Counted from the stretch's first letter, positions 7,449-15,989 are shown. The stretch: DNA of 16,108 nt from a bacterium (GCA_004298675.1 SCRI01000012.1:1-16108); one strand, 5' to 3'. Program-made: numbers and translations. Notes: generated by a model not told the origin, from the letters alone.

Positions 7449-9769
7449 ACTGTGATCGTCGGCGCGCTCGCAAGTGTAAAGCGTTTCGCGTTGAGAAGCA
7501 GCGCGTTGAACGTGACGGAGATCGTCGAGGCCGCCATCAACAGCGCCGCCCACTCCGGAGCGAGCCATACACCGAAACGCGGATAAAGAACGCCGGCGGC
7601 GATCGGCAAGGCGAAAAGATTATAGATCGCCGCCCAAAACAGGTTCTGTACCGTCTTCGTGCGGACGGCGCGCGCGATGCTCACGGCCGTCGCGACTGCC
7701 GATGGATCGTTGCGCATCAAGACGATGCCCGCTGTTTCGATAGCAACATCGGTTCCCGCGCCGATTGCGATCCCAACGTCGGCTCGAGCTAGTGCAGGCG
7801 CATCGTTCACGCCGTCCCCGACCATCGCAACGCGCGCTCCAGAATCGTGCAGCCGAGCAACCTCGTCGGCTTTGCCCTCGGGGGGCACTTCGGCGATGAC
7901 CGTCTCGATCCCGAGTTGCCGTGCGATCGCATCGGCCGTCTTGCGGTTGTCTCCGGTCAGCATGACCGCACGCAGCCCAAGAGATTGAATGGCCCGAATC
8001 GCGGTGACCGCACCCGGCCGGATTGCGTCCGCCACGGCGATGAGCCCCAGCAGTTCGGCTCCGCGCGCGACGTACATCGCCGTCTTCGCGTCAGCCGCGA
8101 GATTTGCCGCGCGTCCATCGGTATCGGCAGGAATCGGCACATGCTCGCGCTCGAGCAGCGCGCGGTTCCCCAGCAGGATCGTCGCGCCCTCAACCTCTGC
8201 CCGCACGCCGTAGCCGGGAATCGCCTCGAATCGTGATGCGGCCGGAAGAGCTCCAGCTTTCTGCCCCGCCTCGACGATCGCGCGCGCGAGCGGGTGTTCG
8301 CTTTGCGCGTCCGTCGCCGCGGCGAGGCGCAGTAAGGTATGCTCGTCACCCGACAGCGTCACGATATCCGTAACCACCGGATGGCCGACGGTCAACGTCC
8401 CGGTCTTGTCGAAGATGACCGTGTCCAGCGAGGCCGTTGCCTCCAAGACCGTTGCGTTCTTGAAGAGGATCCCCAAGCGCGCTGCCCTGGCAACGCCGAC
8501 GGTAATTGCCGTCGGCGTTGCCAGGGCGAGTGCGTCGGGGCAGGCGATGACGATCGTCGAGACCGCGGCGGTCACGGCAAAGAGCGCACCGGCGCCAAGG
8601 AAATACCAGACCAGGAACGCGATCGCTCCCGAAGCTAAGGCGACGTACACGAGGACCGACCCGGCGCGGTCCGCGAGTTGTTGCGCCGGTGCCTTGGATG
8701 CCTGCGCATCGCGAACCATCTCGACGATGCGCGCTAGCGCCGTATCGGCACCGACGGCGGTCGCGCGAAATGCGAACGCGCCGCGCTGGTTCATCGTCCC
8801 ACCGGCCACGCTGGCGCCGGCGGTCTTGGCCACGGGAATCGGCTCGCCCGTGATCATCGACTCGTCAACGTAACTCTCGCCCGAGATCACCTTCCCATCG
8901 ACCGGTACGCGCTCGCCCGGGCTCACGAGAACCTCGTCGCCGACGACCACGCCATCGAGTGAGACGACCTGTTCGGTGCCGTTGCGCCGGACTCGCGCCG
9001 TCGGCGGAGCGAGCCGGAGCAGTGCCTCGACGGCCTGCCCAGTGGCGAAGCGGCTGCGCATCTCCATCCAATGGCCCACAAGCGAGAAGACCGTCAGCAT
9101 CGCCGCCGCGTTAAAGAAGACGTCGCCTCCGTTGAGGAACGTGATAACGGCGGAATACGTGTAGCTCACGAGGATGCCCAGCGCGATCAGGGTCATCATG
9201 TTGAGCTCGCCGCGCAGCAGTGCGCGCCAGGCCGAGGAAATGAAGACCCAACCGCACCAGAGCACGATCGGGGTCGTCAGGACGAAGCCGAGGATGTCCT
9301 CGCTCATGCCGAAAGGCGGGTGCTTCGTGAACCCGACCATCGCCCCCATCGGAGAATAGAGGATGACGGGGATGGCTAACATCGCCGCGATAATCGCTTT
9401 GCGCAGCATGTCGTTGATCATCTCGGGGCCGTGACCTGCGTGCTCGCCGTGACCTGCGTGCGCCGCAGATTCGCGCGGTGCGGCATCGCCGCCCTCGTGC
9501 ATATGTGCATGTGCAGCCTCATCTTCAATCGGGGAGCAATCGCAGCCGTAGCCTGCCGCTTTCAGAGCCTGTTCCAGGACCTCGGCAGACGTGACATTCG
9601 ATTCGTACGCTACGCGGACGACGGCGCGCGTCCGATCGAGAGTGGCGCTGTGTACTCCTGACTGACGATCGAGGAACGCCTCCAATCCCGCCTCTTCGCT
9701 GGCATCATAGCAATCGTGAAGATGAATCTCCGCACGGGTTAGCGGCACTGTCACGGTTGCGTTTCCCAT
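7445..9769 (-). CDS. P1B-type heavy-metal (copper-like) transporting ATPase with CPD motif
   Basis: Protein of 774 residues, ATG preceded by GAGGAG (9777-9782). Order of parts: a degenerate HMA-like N-terminal domain (about 12-77) without the usual CxxC, with HDCYD at 18-22 and CDC at 76-78; a His-rich linker (about 87-113); membrane helices; actuator TGEP (307-310); transmembrane motif C410-P-D412; phosphorylation site DKTGT with Asp454; nucleotide-binding HP (492-493); hinge GDGVNDAP (651-658); then YN (716-717) and MAAST (745-749) in the last helices. The His-rich N-terminus and MxxST resemble CopB (P1B-3), but CopB has CPH at the central motif. Copper or silver export is likely but the metal is uncertain. 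An unusual palindrome lies within the codons just after CPD (8484-8527). The stop overlaps the convergent importer operon by 3 bp. Confidence 0.9.
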   Translation of the reverse strand: MGNATVTVPLTRAEIHLHDCYDASEEAGLEAFLDRQSGVHSATLDRTRAVVRVAYESNVTSAEVLEQALKAAGYGCDCSPIEDEAAHAHMHEGGDAAPRESAAHAGHGEHAGHGPEMINDMLRKAIIAAMLAIPVILYSPMGAMVGFTKHPPFGMSEDILGFVLTTPIVLWCGWVFISSAWRALLRGELNMMTLIALGILVSYTYSAVITFLNGGDVFFNAAAMLTVFSLVGHWMEMRSRFATGQAVEALLRLAPPTARVRRNGTEQVVSLDGVVVGDEVLVSPGERVPVDGKVISGESYVDESMITGEPIPVAKTAGASVAGGTMNQRGAFAFRATAVGADTALARIVEMVRDAQASKAPAQQLADRAGSVLVYVALASGAIAFLVWYFLGAGALFAVTAAVSTIVIACPDALALATPTAITVGVARAARLGILFKNATVLEATASLDTVIFDKTGTLTVGHPVVTDIVTLSGDEHTLLRLAAATDAQSEHPLARAIVEAGQKAGALPAASRFEAIPGYGVRAEVEGATILLGNRALLEREHVPIPADTDGRAANLAADAKTAMYVARGAELLGLIAVADAIRPGAVTAIRAIQSLGLRAVMLTGDNRKTADAIARQLGIETVIAEVPPEGKADEVARLHDSGARVAMVGDGVNDAPALARADVGIAIGAGTDVAIETAGIVLMRNDPSAVATAVSIARAVRTKTVQNLFWAAIYNLFALPIAAGVLYPRFGVWLAPEWAALLMAASTISVTFNALLLNAKRFTLASAPTITV
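8484..8527. repeat. 44-bp near-perfect palindrome inside the metal ATPase gene
   Basis: Arms GCCCTGGCAACGCCGACGG (8484-8502) and its exact reverse complement (8509-8527) flank TAATTG, whose AATT core is also self-complementary. It encodes the conserved [15 protein letters not shown] segment right after the CPD motif. The reading frame and family motifs are intact across it. Confidence 0.85.
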
Positions 9770-9840
9770 TGGAACTCTCCTCAGCGGGGCGACCGTCGAG
9801 CTAATCGACGTATCGAAGATCGGGCTCCAAGGTCCTGATA

Positions 9841-11751
9841 TTAGCGACGTTGACTATGAAGGACTTGCATGGAAGTGCCCCCGCGGTTTTGCGCGATGAT
9901 TTCGGCGTAACGCTTGCTGGCTTCGGTGGGCATGCGCTTGAGATCTGGATCGTGGTCGAGGTCGATGTGATAAAGCCCGAAGTCGCTGTTGTCGTCGAAG
10001 GGCAGGCCCCACTCGCGATTGGACGTGATGCTCCAACAGAGGTAGGCGACGACGGGAACGCCCTTCTCGACGGCATGCCGGACCTCACGGATGTGCGCGC
10101 TCAGGTAGTCGGCACGTGAGAATCCATCGGCGCTGGTGACGCAGCCGTTCTCGATGACGATCACGGGCTTGCCGGGAAACTGCTCCCGCGACTCGTACAG
10201 CAACTGCTCGAGCATGCCGGGCCACACTGGAGCGTTCGAGTACCGGCACTCGCCGGCGGCGAACAGGCGCTGTAACTGGCGGGGCCAGACCGAGGGCACG
10301 CCCCAGTAGTAGTCCACGCCCACGTAGTCGAGCGTGCCGGCGCACTCGGGCGGGCAGAGGAACTGCGGTAAGCGCCCCGCCATGCCCAGATTCCACCAGT
10401 TCGCGCCCAGCAGGGTGGTGAAGAGCGCGTACGACTTGCGCAGATCGTCGAACATGCGCAGCCACGAGCGCGTGGCGCGCAGGCGCTGCTCCCCGTGCAG
10501 CGGTACGAAGCGCACCTTGGCACCCGGGGAGCCGAGGATGCGGCGCGCAATGGCCTGCGCGATCTCCGGCTCCAGGCCGCGGTACCCGCTCTTGCCGTCC
10601 GGCATGCACAAGCCCTCGACGCCGGGATGGATGCCGACGCGCAACACCCCACGCTTGCGGATGGCTTGCAGCGAGCGGTCGAGATCGGGAACCTCGTCAT
10701 GCCTGCCGTCGCCGCCGCGCAGGTGCTCGCGGCCGATATGCGCCACCGTCTTGCGGTTGTAGGCGTCCGGAAGGTTTGGATTATGACGCCTGAGGTCGCG
10801 CAGCGCGCGGTCGACCGCATTGAGCAAGGCGCGGCTGCCCAGGGCCATCGCCACGGCGTAGAACCGGCCATCCGGCGCGACAGCATAGGGCTCAGAGAAG
10901 AGCGCGCCTTCGATGCGCTCGTCGGTGACGGCGATCTGCGCGATGGAGACGTCGACCTTGCCCGAATCGAGGACGGCGCGCTGCGAGAGGCGCGCGGCCT
11001 GGCGGCGCGCGTGATCCTGGGAGGGCAGATGCGTGGCGTTGCGGTCGGCCAAGCGCTGCAGCCAGCGCGGCAGTCCGAGGACCAGCGGATTCGCGCCCAC
11101 CTTGGCCTGCGGATGCACATGCAAGATCGCGCGGCGCGCCAGTGCATGGGCGCGGAAGAGATTTGGAATGAGCTGCAGCACCGCATCCATCTGTTGTTCG
11201 GACGTGGCATACGGCTCCAACCCCGGCGGCACCGCGTATGCCCGCATCCAGAAGCCTTTGATGAAACCGTAGACGAGCTGGTTTGGTTCGTTGAGGGTGA
11301 CGTAGTAGTCGATCAGATCGCCCAGGCGCCGCGCCACTTCCGCAGCGTAGGCAGCCATCTTCGTTGGAAAGTTGGCGTCCAGCATCCCGGCACCGTTGCC
11401 GGCGGCTTGGACGTGCAGCGGCCAGGCGTTGTGATGGAGCGTCACGATGGTGACCATCTCCGCGTCGCGCAAGTATTGCAGCACGTCGCGGTAGTGCTGG
11501 AACGCCTCGTCGTCCCATCTTCCGGGCTCGGGCTCTAGACGCGCCCAGGCCAACGAGAGGCGAAAGGCCCGGCACCCGAGACCCTTAGCGAGATCGACAT
11601 CTTCGCGATAGCGCTGCCAGAAGTCCGTCGCCCGCCCACGCGGCGTCAGGCCGCGCACGCGCTCCCAGACGTCGCGAATGTCGTCCTGCCCGGTGTACGC
11701 CTCGCACTGGTGGTCGGCCGTGGCCACGCCGAAGCGAAACGGTGCCGCCAT
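9841..11751 (-). CDS. GH1 family glycoside hydrolase (beta-glucosidase type) with inserted solute-binding-protein-like domain
   Basis: Protein of 636 residues from ATG 11749-11751, where the GH1 opening [15 protein letters not shown] starts. The frame extends upstream to 11961 but overlaps the divergent SDR gene, so that start is rejected. Acid/base Glu155 in TLNEPN and nucleophile Glu534 in VIENG are both present, as are late GH1 motifs [13 protein letters not shown] (570-582) and [11 protein letters not shown]1 enzymes are usually about 450 residues. The surplus lies at about 260-432, between the KVG strand (217-219) and DYVGVDYY (475-482). Within it, [18 protein letters not shown] (262-279) and FSEPYA (285-290) precede [14 protein letters not shown] (361-374), all motifs of family-3 solute-binding proteins but in swapped order. 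No signal peptide, so probably cytoplasmic. Substrate unknown; a retaining beta-glycosidase is likely. Confidence 0.88.
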   Translation of the reverse strand: MAAPFRFGVATADHQCEAYTGQDDIRDVWERVRGLTPRGRATDFWQRYREDVDLAKGLGCRAFRLSLAWARLEPEPGRWDDEAFQHYRDVLQYLRDAEMVTIVTLHHNAWPLHVQAAGNGAGMLDANFPTKMAAYAAEVARRLGDLIDYYVTLNEPNQLVYGFIKGFWMRAYAVPPGLEPYATSEQQMDAVLQLIPNLFRAHALARRAILHVHPQAKVGANPLVLGLPRWLQRLADRNATHLPSQDHARRQAARLSQRAVLDSGKVDVSIAQIAVTDERIEGALFSEPYAVAPDGRFYAVAMALGSRALLNAVDRALRDLRRHNPNLPDAYNRKTVAHIGREHLRGGDGRHDEVPDLDRSLQAIRKRGVLRVGIHPGVEGLCMPDGKSGYRGLEPEIAQAIARRILGSPGAKVRFVPLHGEQRLRATRSWLRMFDDLRKSYALFTTLLGANWWNLGMAGRLPQFLCPPECAGTLDYVGVDYYWGVPSVWPRQLQRLFAAGECRYSNAPVWPGMLEQLLYESREQFPGKPVIVIENGCVTSADGFSRADYLSAHIREVRHAVEKGVPVVAYLCWSITSNREWGLPFDDNSDFGLYHIDLDHDPDLKRMPTEASKRYAEIIAQNRGGTSMQVLHSQRR

Positions 11752-11775
11752 GAGGACGGATGCTTGCCGCACGCG

Positions 11776-11796
11776 GGCCTTTCCTTCAGCAAGGCC
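11776..11796. repeat. Small inverted repeat between divergent GH1 and SDR genes
   Basis: GGCCTT (11776-11781) and AAGGCC (11791-11796) are separated by 9 nt in the 58-bp gap between the divergent starts. It could be an operator or chance. No clear promoter hexamers are visible in the gap. Confidence 0.25.
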
Positions 11797-11809
11797 GAAC
11801 GTGCGAACC

Positions 11810-12544
11810 ATGGCGAGGTTCGACGGGAAGACCTGCATCGTGACGGGCGGAGGATCCGGCATCGGCCGCGCCACGTGCCTGCGCATGGCCTCCGAAGGCG
11901 GCCGCGTGGTGGTGGCGGACCTGAACGCCGACGCCGCCAAGGTCACCGCTTCCAACATCACCGCCGCCGGCGGCCAAGCGATCTCCGTGGCGGTAGACGT
12001 CGGTAACTCGGCCCACGTGCAGGCGGCGATCGCCGCCGCCGTGGCTGCGTATGGCGCGATTCACGTCATCGTCAACGACGCGGCGATGATGACGTACACG
12101 CCCATCGTCGACATCGCGGAGGCCGACTTCTTCCGCGTCGTCACGACCAACCTCGGCTCGGTCTTCTTGTTCGCGAAATACGGCGCGCCGCACATGCCGC
12201 CCGGGTCCGCCTTTGTCAACATCAGCTCCGTGCACGCGCACGAGACCACCAAGAACGTCGTGCCCTACGCGGCGTCCAAGGGTGCGATCGAGGCGTTTAC
12301 CCGCGGCTTCAGCATCGAGATGGAGGAGCGCGGCATCCGCGTCAACTGCGTGGCGCCCGGCGCCGTGGACACGCCGATGCTGTGGAACAACCCGAACGTC
12401 AAGAGCGGCGTCGAGAAAGTGGAGGGCGCTATCGGCAAGCCGGAGGACCTTGCCGCCGCGATCTGCTTCATTGCCTCCGACGAGGCACGCTTCATCAACG
12501 GCACGACACTGGTGGTGGACGGCGGGCGGCTGGATGTGTTGTGA
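11810..12544 (+). CDS. SDR family NAD(P)-dependent oxidoreductase
   Basis: Protein of 244 residues starting at ATG 11810; an upstream in-frame ATG at 11678 would overlap the GH1 gene and is rejected. It has the classical short-chain dehydrogenase layout: cofactor motif TGGGSGIG (12-19), ADLNAD after the second strand, NDAA (89-92) in place of NNAG, catalytic Ser140 in NISS, Tyr153 and Lys157 in YAASK, then VAPGAVDTPM (181-190) and the ending GTTLVVDGG. Asp37 after strand two suggests NAD rather than NADP preference; this is inference. The substrate cannot be read from sequence, but 3-ketoacyl, sugar and steroid alcohols are common in this group. Divergent from the GH1 gene by 58 bp, which hints at carbohydrate metabolism. 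Confidence 0.9.
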   Translation: MARFDGKTCIVTGGGSGIGRATCLRMASEGGRVVVADLNADAAKVTASNITAAGGQAISVAVDVGNSAHVQAAIAAAVAAYGAIHVIVNDAAMMTYTPIVDIAEADFFRVVTTNLGSVFLFAKYGAPHMPPGSAFVNISSVHAHETTKNVVPYAASKGAIEAFTRGFSIEMEERGIRVNCVAPGAVDTPMLWNNPNVKSGVEKVEGAIGKPEDLAAAICFIASDEARFINGTTLVVDGGRLDVL

Positions 12545-12566
12545 GACAAGGGAGATCGACGGGTCA

Positions 12567-12582
12567 AGGGGGCCAGCCCCCT
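12567..12582. terminator. Short GC hairpin after the SDR gene (weak terminator candidate)
   Basis: AGGGGG, loop CCAG, CCCCCT forms a 6-bp stem 22 nt after the SDR stop. It is followed by CTTGTATT, not a proper U-tract, so termination would be weak. It may instead mark the edge of the IS21-like remnant that follows. Confidence 0.35.
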
Positions 12583-12629
12583 CTTGTATTCGCCCCCAGA
12601 AACTCTAGATTTCCGCGGTGTAATTCCTC

Positions 12630-12942
12630 CAACTCCCGCTCGGTGCCGTGAGCTGCCCGCCAAGAGCGCAGGCGCCGCTGCGACGGGCGTAGCTTGCCAG
12701 TCCGCATGCTCCGGATGGAGCCGTTGCAGCTAACCCAAGAGCGTTACAGCGCCAACTTGTGCGGTGGCCTCTAAGAGCGGCAGGAGCTCCGCCTCCCACA
12801 CTTCGGCGAACGGGTCGGGGCAAGTTCGCCAATCCCGAGGCGCAAGCGGGAAAACAGTCCGTCGCGGGCCTCGAGGCTGCGGACGCTTCGCTCACTGATG
12901 CCAGCCCTGGCGGCCTGTTTGCGTGCGCGTTCAGCGCTGACC
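12630..12942 (-). pseudogene. Decayed IS21-family transposase (istA) fragment
   Basis: No intact gene lies between 12545 and 13091, but minus-strand frames contain pieces of an IS21-type IstA N-terminus in the right order: VSAERARKQAARAGISERSVR (about 12942-12880; a helix-turn-helix), then in another frame DPFAEVWEAELLPLLEA (from about 12816), TLLG-stop-LQRLHPEHA, and in a further frame RRLRSWRAAHGTERE (about 12680-12633). An in-frame TAG replaces an expected Trp codon after TLLG, and at least two frame changes are needed, so it is dead. The downstream portion and istB are missing. Recognition rests on recall of the DPFAxVWExELLPLLE and LQRRxRxWRAxHGxERE phrases of IS21 transposases. The stretch 12943-13091 shows nothing else. 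Confidence 0.65.
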
Positions 12943-13091
12943 CTTGTAGATGAGCACTTGGTGATCAGTAAATCCTTTTGCCGGGCATCCGCTCGAATTC
13001 GGCCTAGTGGTCGGCGGCTCGCGGTTCCACCCCGAAGCATTCCCGCATCGGCTCTCAACCGGCCAGGGTAGTTGTCGCTAGCCACGGGGGT

Positions 13092-13964
13092 TTAGCCGCC
13101 GAGAGGGAATGATTCTGTTGAAAGCAGCTGCGTAGCGCTGAATTCGTCTAAACTTCGTACGTCCAAACGAGGCTCCAGAGCGCGCTTCCGATCAACCGCT
13201 CTTGAGAGGTCTAGCAGGAGGCTCAGCAGATCGGTCCTCAAAGTGCTTGTGTCGCTTTCCGGCGGGATTAGAGCGACCACATTCACCGGAAATGGCTCCG
13301 CGTCATCCGGCATCGGCGTGCGAAGCAGCACGCGTTCAAGCGCATACAACCGTGGATCGCCGGCCGCAGAGATTTCCTGCAACCGCGCACCGATCGGATC
13401 TATCACGGCCGCGACAAAACCGTCGGGGAAGTCCGGCCGCGAAAACCGCTCCCCGACCCATCGCCGGAACGCGCGCGCCGTTGCGGCATCGGGCGGCCCA
13501 AATTCGTGCTTAAGCCCACGCAGTACCGGCTTCTCGATAAGAACGGTTGAGGTGAGATCCACAATCATCGCGCGCTTGTCATCGGTCCGGCGTAACATGA
13601 ACTTGCGCACGGACCCGACCTGCGCCATCGCAATTTCCCGCTGATCCCCGGTGACGAAAACACGGGCAGCGAGGACGCACGGCTCGATGTTCGTCGCGCG
13701 CGCTATATCGCACGTTTGCGAAATGACGATAAGTTGCTCACCAGCCTTAGATGGCACGGAAGCACCGTAGGCGTGCCTCGGAACGTCCGGTGTTTTCGGC
13801 TGATGCTGGTGAATGTCGGTGATCGGCCGCGATATTGAAGAGGCCCGCTCATTCGGGTCAAACAGCACCAAATAAGGCAGCAGCGGCAGAAGGCTCCCCT
13901 GCTGCAATCCTGATTCGATTAATGCCGCATTGATCGGTTTATCCGAATTTGAATCCTGGGCCAA
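13092..13964 (-). CDS. Uncharacterised protein with VISQTCDIA motif (third gene of accessory cassette)
   Basis: Protein of 290 residues, not recognised as a named family. The start is a TTG at 13962-13964, overlapping the HTH gene by 26 bp; no ATG or GTG is available before the conserved part, so coupling is likely. Visible features are LQQGSLLPLLPY (20-31), EQLIVISQTCDIARATN (76-92) and a region RAFRRWVGERFSRPDFPDGF (164-183). The phrase QG...VISQxCDI recurs in small proteins of mobile and defence-type cassettes, but no activity is established that I can name. The Cys and Asp of TCDI are candidate functional residues. No membrane segments. Base composition is visibly less GC-rich than the importer and ATPase genes, which fits horizontal transfer with the two upstream genes. 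Confidence 0.8.
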   Translation of the reverse strand: MAQDSNSDKPINAALIESGLQQGSLLPLLPYLVLFDPNERASSISRPITDIHQHQPKTPDVPRHAYGASVPSKAGEQLIVISQTCDIARATNIEPCVLAARVFVTGDQREIAMAQVGSVRKFMLRRTDDKRAMIVDLTSTVLIEKPVLRGLKHEFGPPDAATARAFRRWVGERFSRPDFPDGFVAAVIDPIGARLQEISAAGDPRLYALERVLLRTPMPDDAEPFPVNVVALIPPESDTSTLRTDLLSLLLDLSRAVDRKRALEPRLDVRSLDEFSATQLLSTESFPLGG

Positions 13965-14610
13965 CGGCTATCCAATCATCCTCGACAGTGGTTGTGTCGT
14001 CGCTATCTCGAACGAACGTCCCCATCGCCTCTGCTGCATCGCGGATGCGATCAAAGGGGCGCGCTTGGATAAACGAGACGGGCTTTATTCGTGATACTGT
14101 AGGCGTCGGCAGCGGCGGGATCGTCCCGTATGCGATCGCCATTACAACATCGTCCCTGCCGCAGCCCAACAAATCGATCGGACTTCCTACGGCGGTCGGC
14201 CGCTGAACGAAGGTCGCCAAATCCTCATGCCGTGCACGGACTTGGAATAGAAGCGTAAGCACAGTTTGGAGGCGTTGCTCGTTCTCGCCAGCTATCGTTT
14301 CACCCCTCAACCACCCTTGCACCGATTGCCTGGAAACACCCATAATTCTCGCCAGGCGTTCGCGTGACACGCCCGGTAGTATATCTGCCAGTTGCTTCAT
14401 CAAGTTCGGCGCGACAACGGTTTCCGTAAACGCTCCCGTCGACTGCGCCTCCAAGTAGATATCGGGAACCTTATACGATAGGCGTCCAGCTACGATATCC
14501 ATGGCCGTAGTGCGCGTGCAGCGCGGAAGTGCTGGTGGGACGACGAGCGCCGCCGTTAAGCTAACGCTGAGCAGCGAGCGTTGAACGACCTGCTCCAACG
14601 TCAAGCTCAT
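13939..14610 (-). CDS. Xre/MbcA-like helix-turn-helix protein (putative antitoxin or regulator)
   Basis: Protein of 223 residues. ATG 14608-14610 overlaps the stop of the upstream TIGR04255 gene (ATGA). A helix-turn-helix is visible at about 82-104 (SRERLARIMGVSRQSVQGWLRGE). It is followed by HEDLATFVQRPTAVGSPIDLLGCGRDDVV (128-156), in which the GSPIDLL..GR pattern resembles the C-terminal part of Xre/MbcA-type antitoxins of RES toxin systems. No RES toxin lies next to it. The N-terminal 70 residues and C-terminal 60 residues are unassigned. It is the best candidate to bind the large palindrome upstream of the cassette (15427-15478) and autoregulate it. Confidence 0.8.
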   Translation of the reverse strand: MSLTLEQVVQRSLLSVSLTAALVVPPALPRCTRTTAMDIVAGRLSYKVPDIYLEAQSTGAFTETVVAPNLMKQLADILPGVSRERLARIMGVSRQSVQGWLRGETIAGENEQRLQTVLTLLFQVRARHEDLATFVQRPTAVGSPIDLLGCGRDDVVMAIAYGTIPPLPTPTVSRIKPVSFIQARPFDRIRDAAEAMGTFVRDSDDTTTVEDDWIAVGPGFKFG

Positions 14611-15407
14611 TGTCGTGGCCTCCTGAACTCTGCTATCAGCGTACCATCGCCGTCAGTGACCCAACGAAATACTTGGTAAATGAAGTCGTTGTAGGCCCTC
14701 AGTCGTGGTTCGAAATTGGGGTTGAAATCTTGATACTGCTCGTTGAAGTAATCGAGATCAATGAGGTAAAACGGTCCGAGCGGTTGAGATGGCGCGCCGG
14801 GCCGCGGCGGCACGGTCGAACCGCCGGGTATAAAGCCACGCCGTATGCGGAATACTCCGTCATTCCGTGCCACGGAGAGTTCAGAAATCGTGTTTTGCAC
14901 AACCCCCTCGAATTCGTTTGCCGCATCGTATCCCAACACGTTTCGGTTAAGGACTCTGCGCCAAAACGAATACTCGTTTCCGCCTACAATACGGATTTCA
15001 TTGATGAAGCGAAATCCAAGACGCGTTTGCCCGTGAACCGGCAGATGCGCTTGTAGCGCTCGCGTGACTTCACAAAAACGTTCGCTGAACTCGACGATCC
15101 CGGGATATGCCGGCCCTCTGCATTCGAGCGCAACCTGATCGGCACCAAAGACAACGGACCAACTGTAATCCGGCGTGCTGAAGCGGTACTGCGGCTCACC
15201 CTGTTGTTGAGCCACGCCCTTATCGGTAACGAGCAAGTTCACGACGCGGTCTTCGGACCATAGCGGATATCGCCTTAGAACCGATTCCGCAAACGGCGCG
15301 ACGTGCTGGCGCTCGGCAAACAGCGGCAACGCCGGGAACCGCACTTGGGCCAGGGCAATCGCTACGGGGTTATTAGGAAGAGTCTCGCATGGCGCTCGAG
15401 GGATCAT
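14607..15407 (-). CDS. TIGR04255 family protein
   Basis: Protein of 266 residues. ATG 15405-15407 is chosen because AGGGGAGG (15413-15420) stands just upstream. An in-frame ATG at 15438-15440 adds 11 residues but lies inside the palindromic operator and has no ribosome site. Features of the sporadically distributed TIGR04255 family are NNPVAIALAQVRFPALPLF (12-30), a central YSWSVVFGADQVALECRGPAYPGIVEFSERF (81-111) and QTRLGFRFINEI (127-138), the last being the family's RLGLRYIN-like core. The family has no established biochemical function; members occur patchily across bacteria, often in accessory regions. It is the first gene of a three-gene coupled cassette. Confidence 0.82.
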   Translation of the reverse strand: MIPRAPCETLPNNPVAIALAQVRFPALPLFAERQHVAPFAESVLRRYPLWSEDRVVNLLVTDKGVAQQQGEPQYRFSTPDYSWSVVFGADQVALECRGPAYPGIVEFSERFCEVTRALQAHLPVHGQTRLGFRFINEIRIVGGNEYSFWRRVLNRNVLGYDAANEFEGVVQNTISELSVARNDGVFRIRRGFIPGGSTVPPRPGAPSQPLGPFYLIDLDYFNEQYQDFNPNFEPRLRAYNDFIYQVFRWVTDGDGTLIAEFRRPRQ

Positions 15408-15426
15408 GGCCGCCTCCCCTCGGGGC

Positions 15427-15478
15427 TGTAAAGTGAGCATGTAAAGCGCACGCTTGCGCCTTACATGCCTGGTTTACA
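15427..15478. promoter_or_regulatory. Four-half-site TGTAAA palindromic operator upstream of the accessory cassette
   Basis: TGTAAA occurs at 15427-15432 and 15440-15445, with CTTACA at 15460-15465 and TTTACA at 15473-15478. Both pairs share one centre of symmetry (15452.5), with 13-bp offsets on each side. The inner arms extend to GCATGTAAAGCGC (15437-15449) and GCGCCTTACATGC (15456-15468), 12 of 13 positions complementary across a 6-nt centre. It ends 20 nt before the chosen TIGR04255 start, the place expected for an autoregulatory site of the HTH protein. Confidence 0.65.
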
Positions 15479-15511
15479 TTCTCCTTCCCATCGGAACCCC
15501 GTCTCGGCAAG

Positions 15512-15559
15512 GGGCGCCCCGCCACCCCGCTCTAGCTGTTCACCAGCGGCGGGGCGCCC
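15512..15559. repeat. GC-rich inverted repeat (12-bp perfect stem, 24-nt loop)
   Basis: GGGCGCCCCGCC (15512-15523) and GGCGGGGCGCCC (15548-15559) are exact reverse complements. No gene is supported between 15479 and 15665, so this may be a terminator-like structure at the end of the SRAP remnant or the edge of the inserted cassette. It is not followed by a T-run in either direction. Confidence 0.5.
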
Positions 15560-15665
15560 GCTTCCATGCCCACCCGGCCGTTCGATCGATCTCGGACGCC
15601 CCTTCGGTCCTACTTATGGGTGACGCTAGCCTATGGGCTCGAGCCCCGCTCTCGTCTCGGCTCCG

Positions 15666-15887
15666 TCACCAGGCAAGCTCCCATTCACGACACGCCTCCA
15701 CGAGATCCGGATCGTCGTTGCGCACGTTGTTCACGCGCGTCGAGATCGGCCGCGCTTCAATACCATCGTTCGGGTACGGCCGGAACATCGGCACGAGACC
15801 CGTGGCGGCTACGTCGCCCGATTCGAGCCACTCGTCGTAGGCATCCTCCGGCAGGATAACGGGCATCCGGCTGTGGATCAGCGCCAT
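15666..15887 (-). pseudogene. SRAP (SOS response-associated peptidase, YedK/HMCES-type) C-terminal remnant
   Basis: About 73 residues read MALIHSRMPVILPEDAYDEWL, then LVPMFRPYPNDGIEARPISTRVNNVRNDDPDLVE. These match the last third of SRAP proteins (IHxRMPVIL and VSTRVNNxRNDDP). The family is normally about 220 residues and needs the catalytic Cys2 at the very N-terminus (MCGR), which binds abasic sites; that part is missing. The frame continues upstream to 16061, but residues before MALIH do not look like SRAP and overlap the IS end. The gene was probably truncated by a rearrangement near the IS element. Confidence 0.75.
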
Positions 15888-15989
15888 CGGCTCGCTTTGG
15901 ACACACTTCGGCGGCCTCGCCCGCTTCTTTGGCCTCAGCTCAGCTATCTCACGTTGTCCCGGCGACACCGTCGTCTGGGTGAACACACG

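Noticed and set aside
9770-9840. Metal-responsive (MerR/CueR-type) operator upstream of the ATPase
   Set aside because: The 71-bp gap has fragments such as CTTGGAG and CGATCTTCGA but no convincing dyad with the 19-20 bp spacer expected for MerR-type promoters.
11752-11961. Extended start of the GH1 gene at 11961
   Set aside because: It would overlap the divergent SDR coding sequence by about 150 bp, and GH1 similarity begins at residue 71 of that frame.
15512-15610. Possible tRNA or attachment site around a GTTCGATC sequence
   Set aside because: GTTCGATC looks like a T-loop, but the flanking bases do not form a T-stem and no acceptor or anticodon arms can be built.
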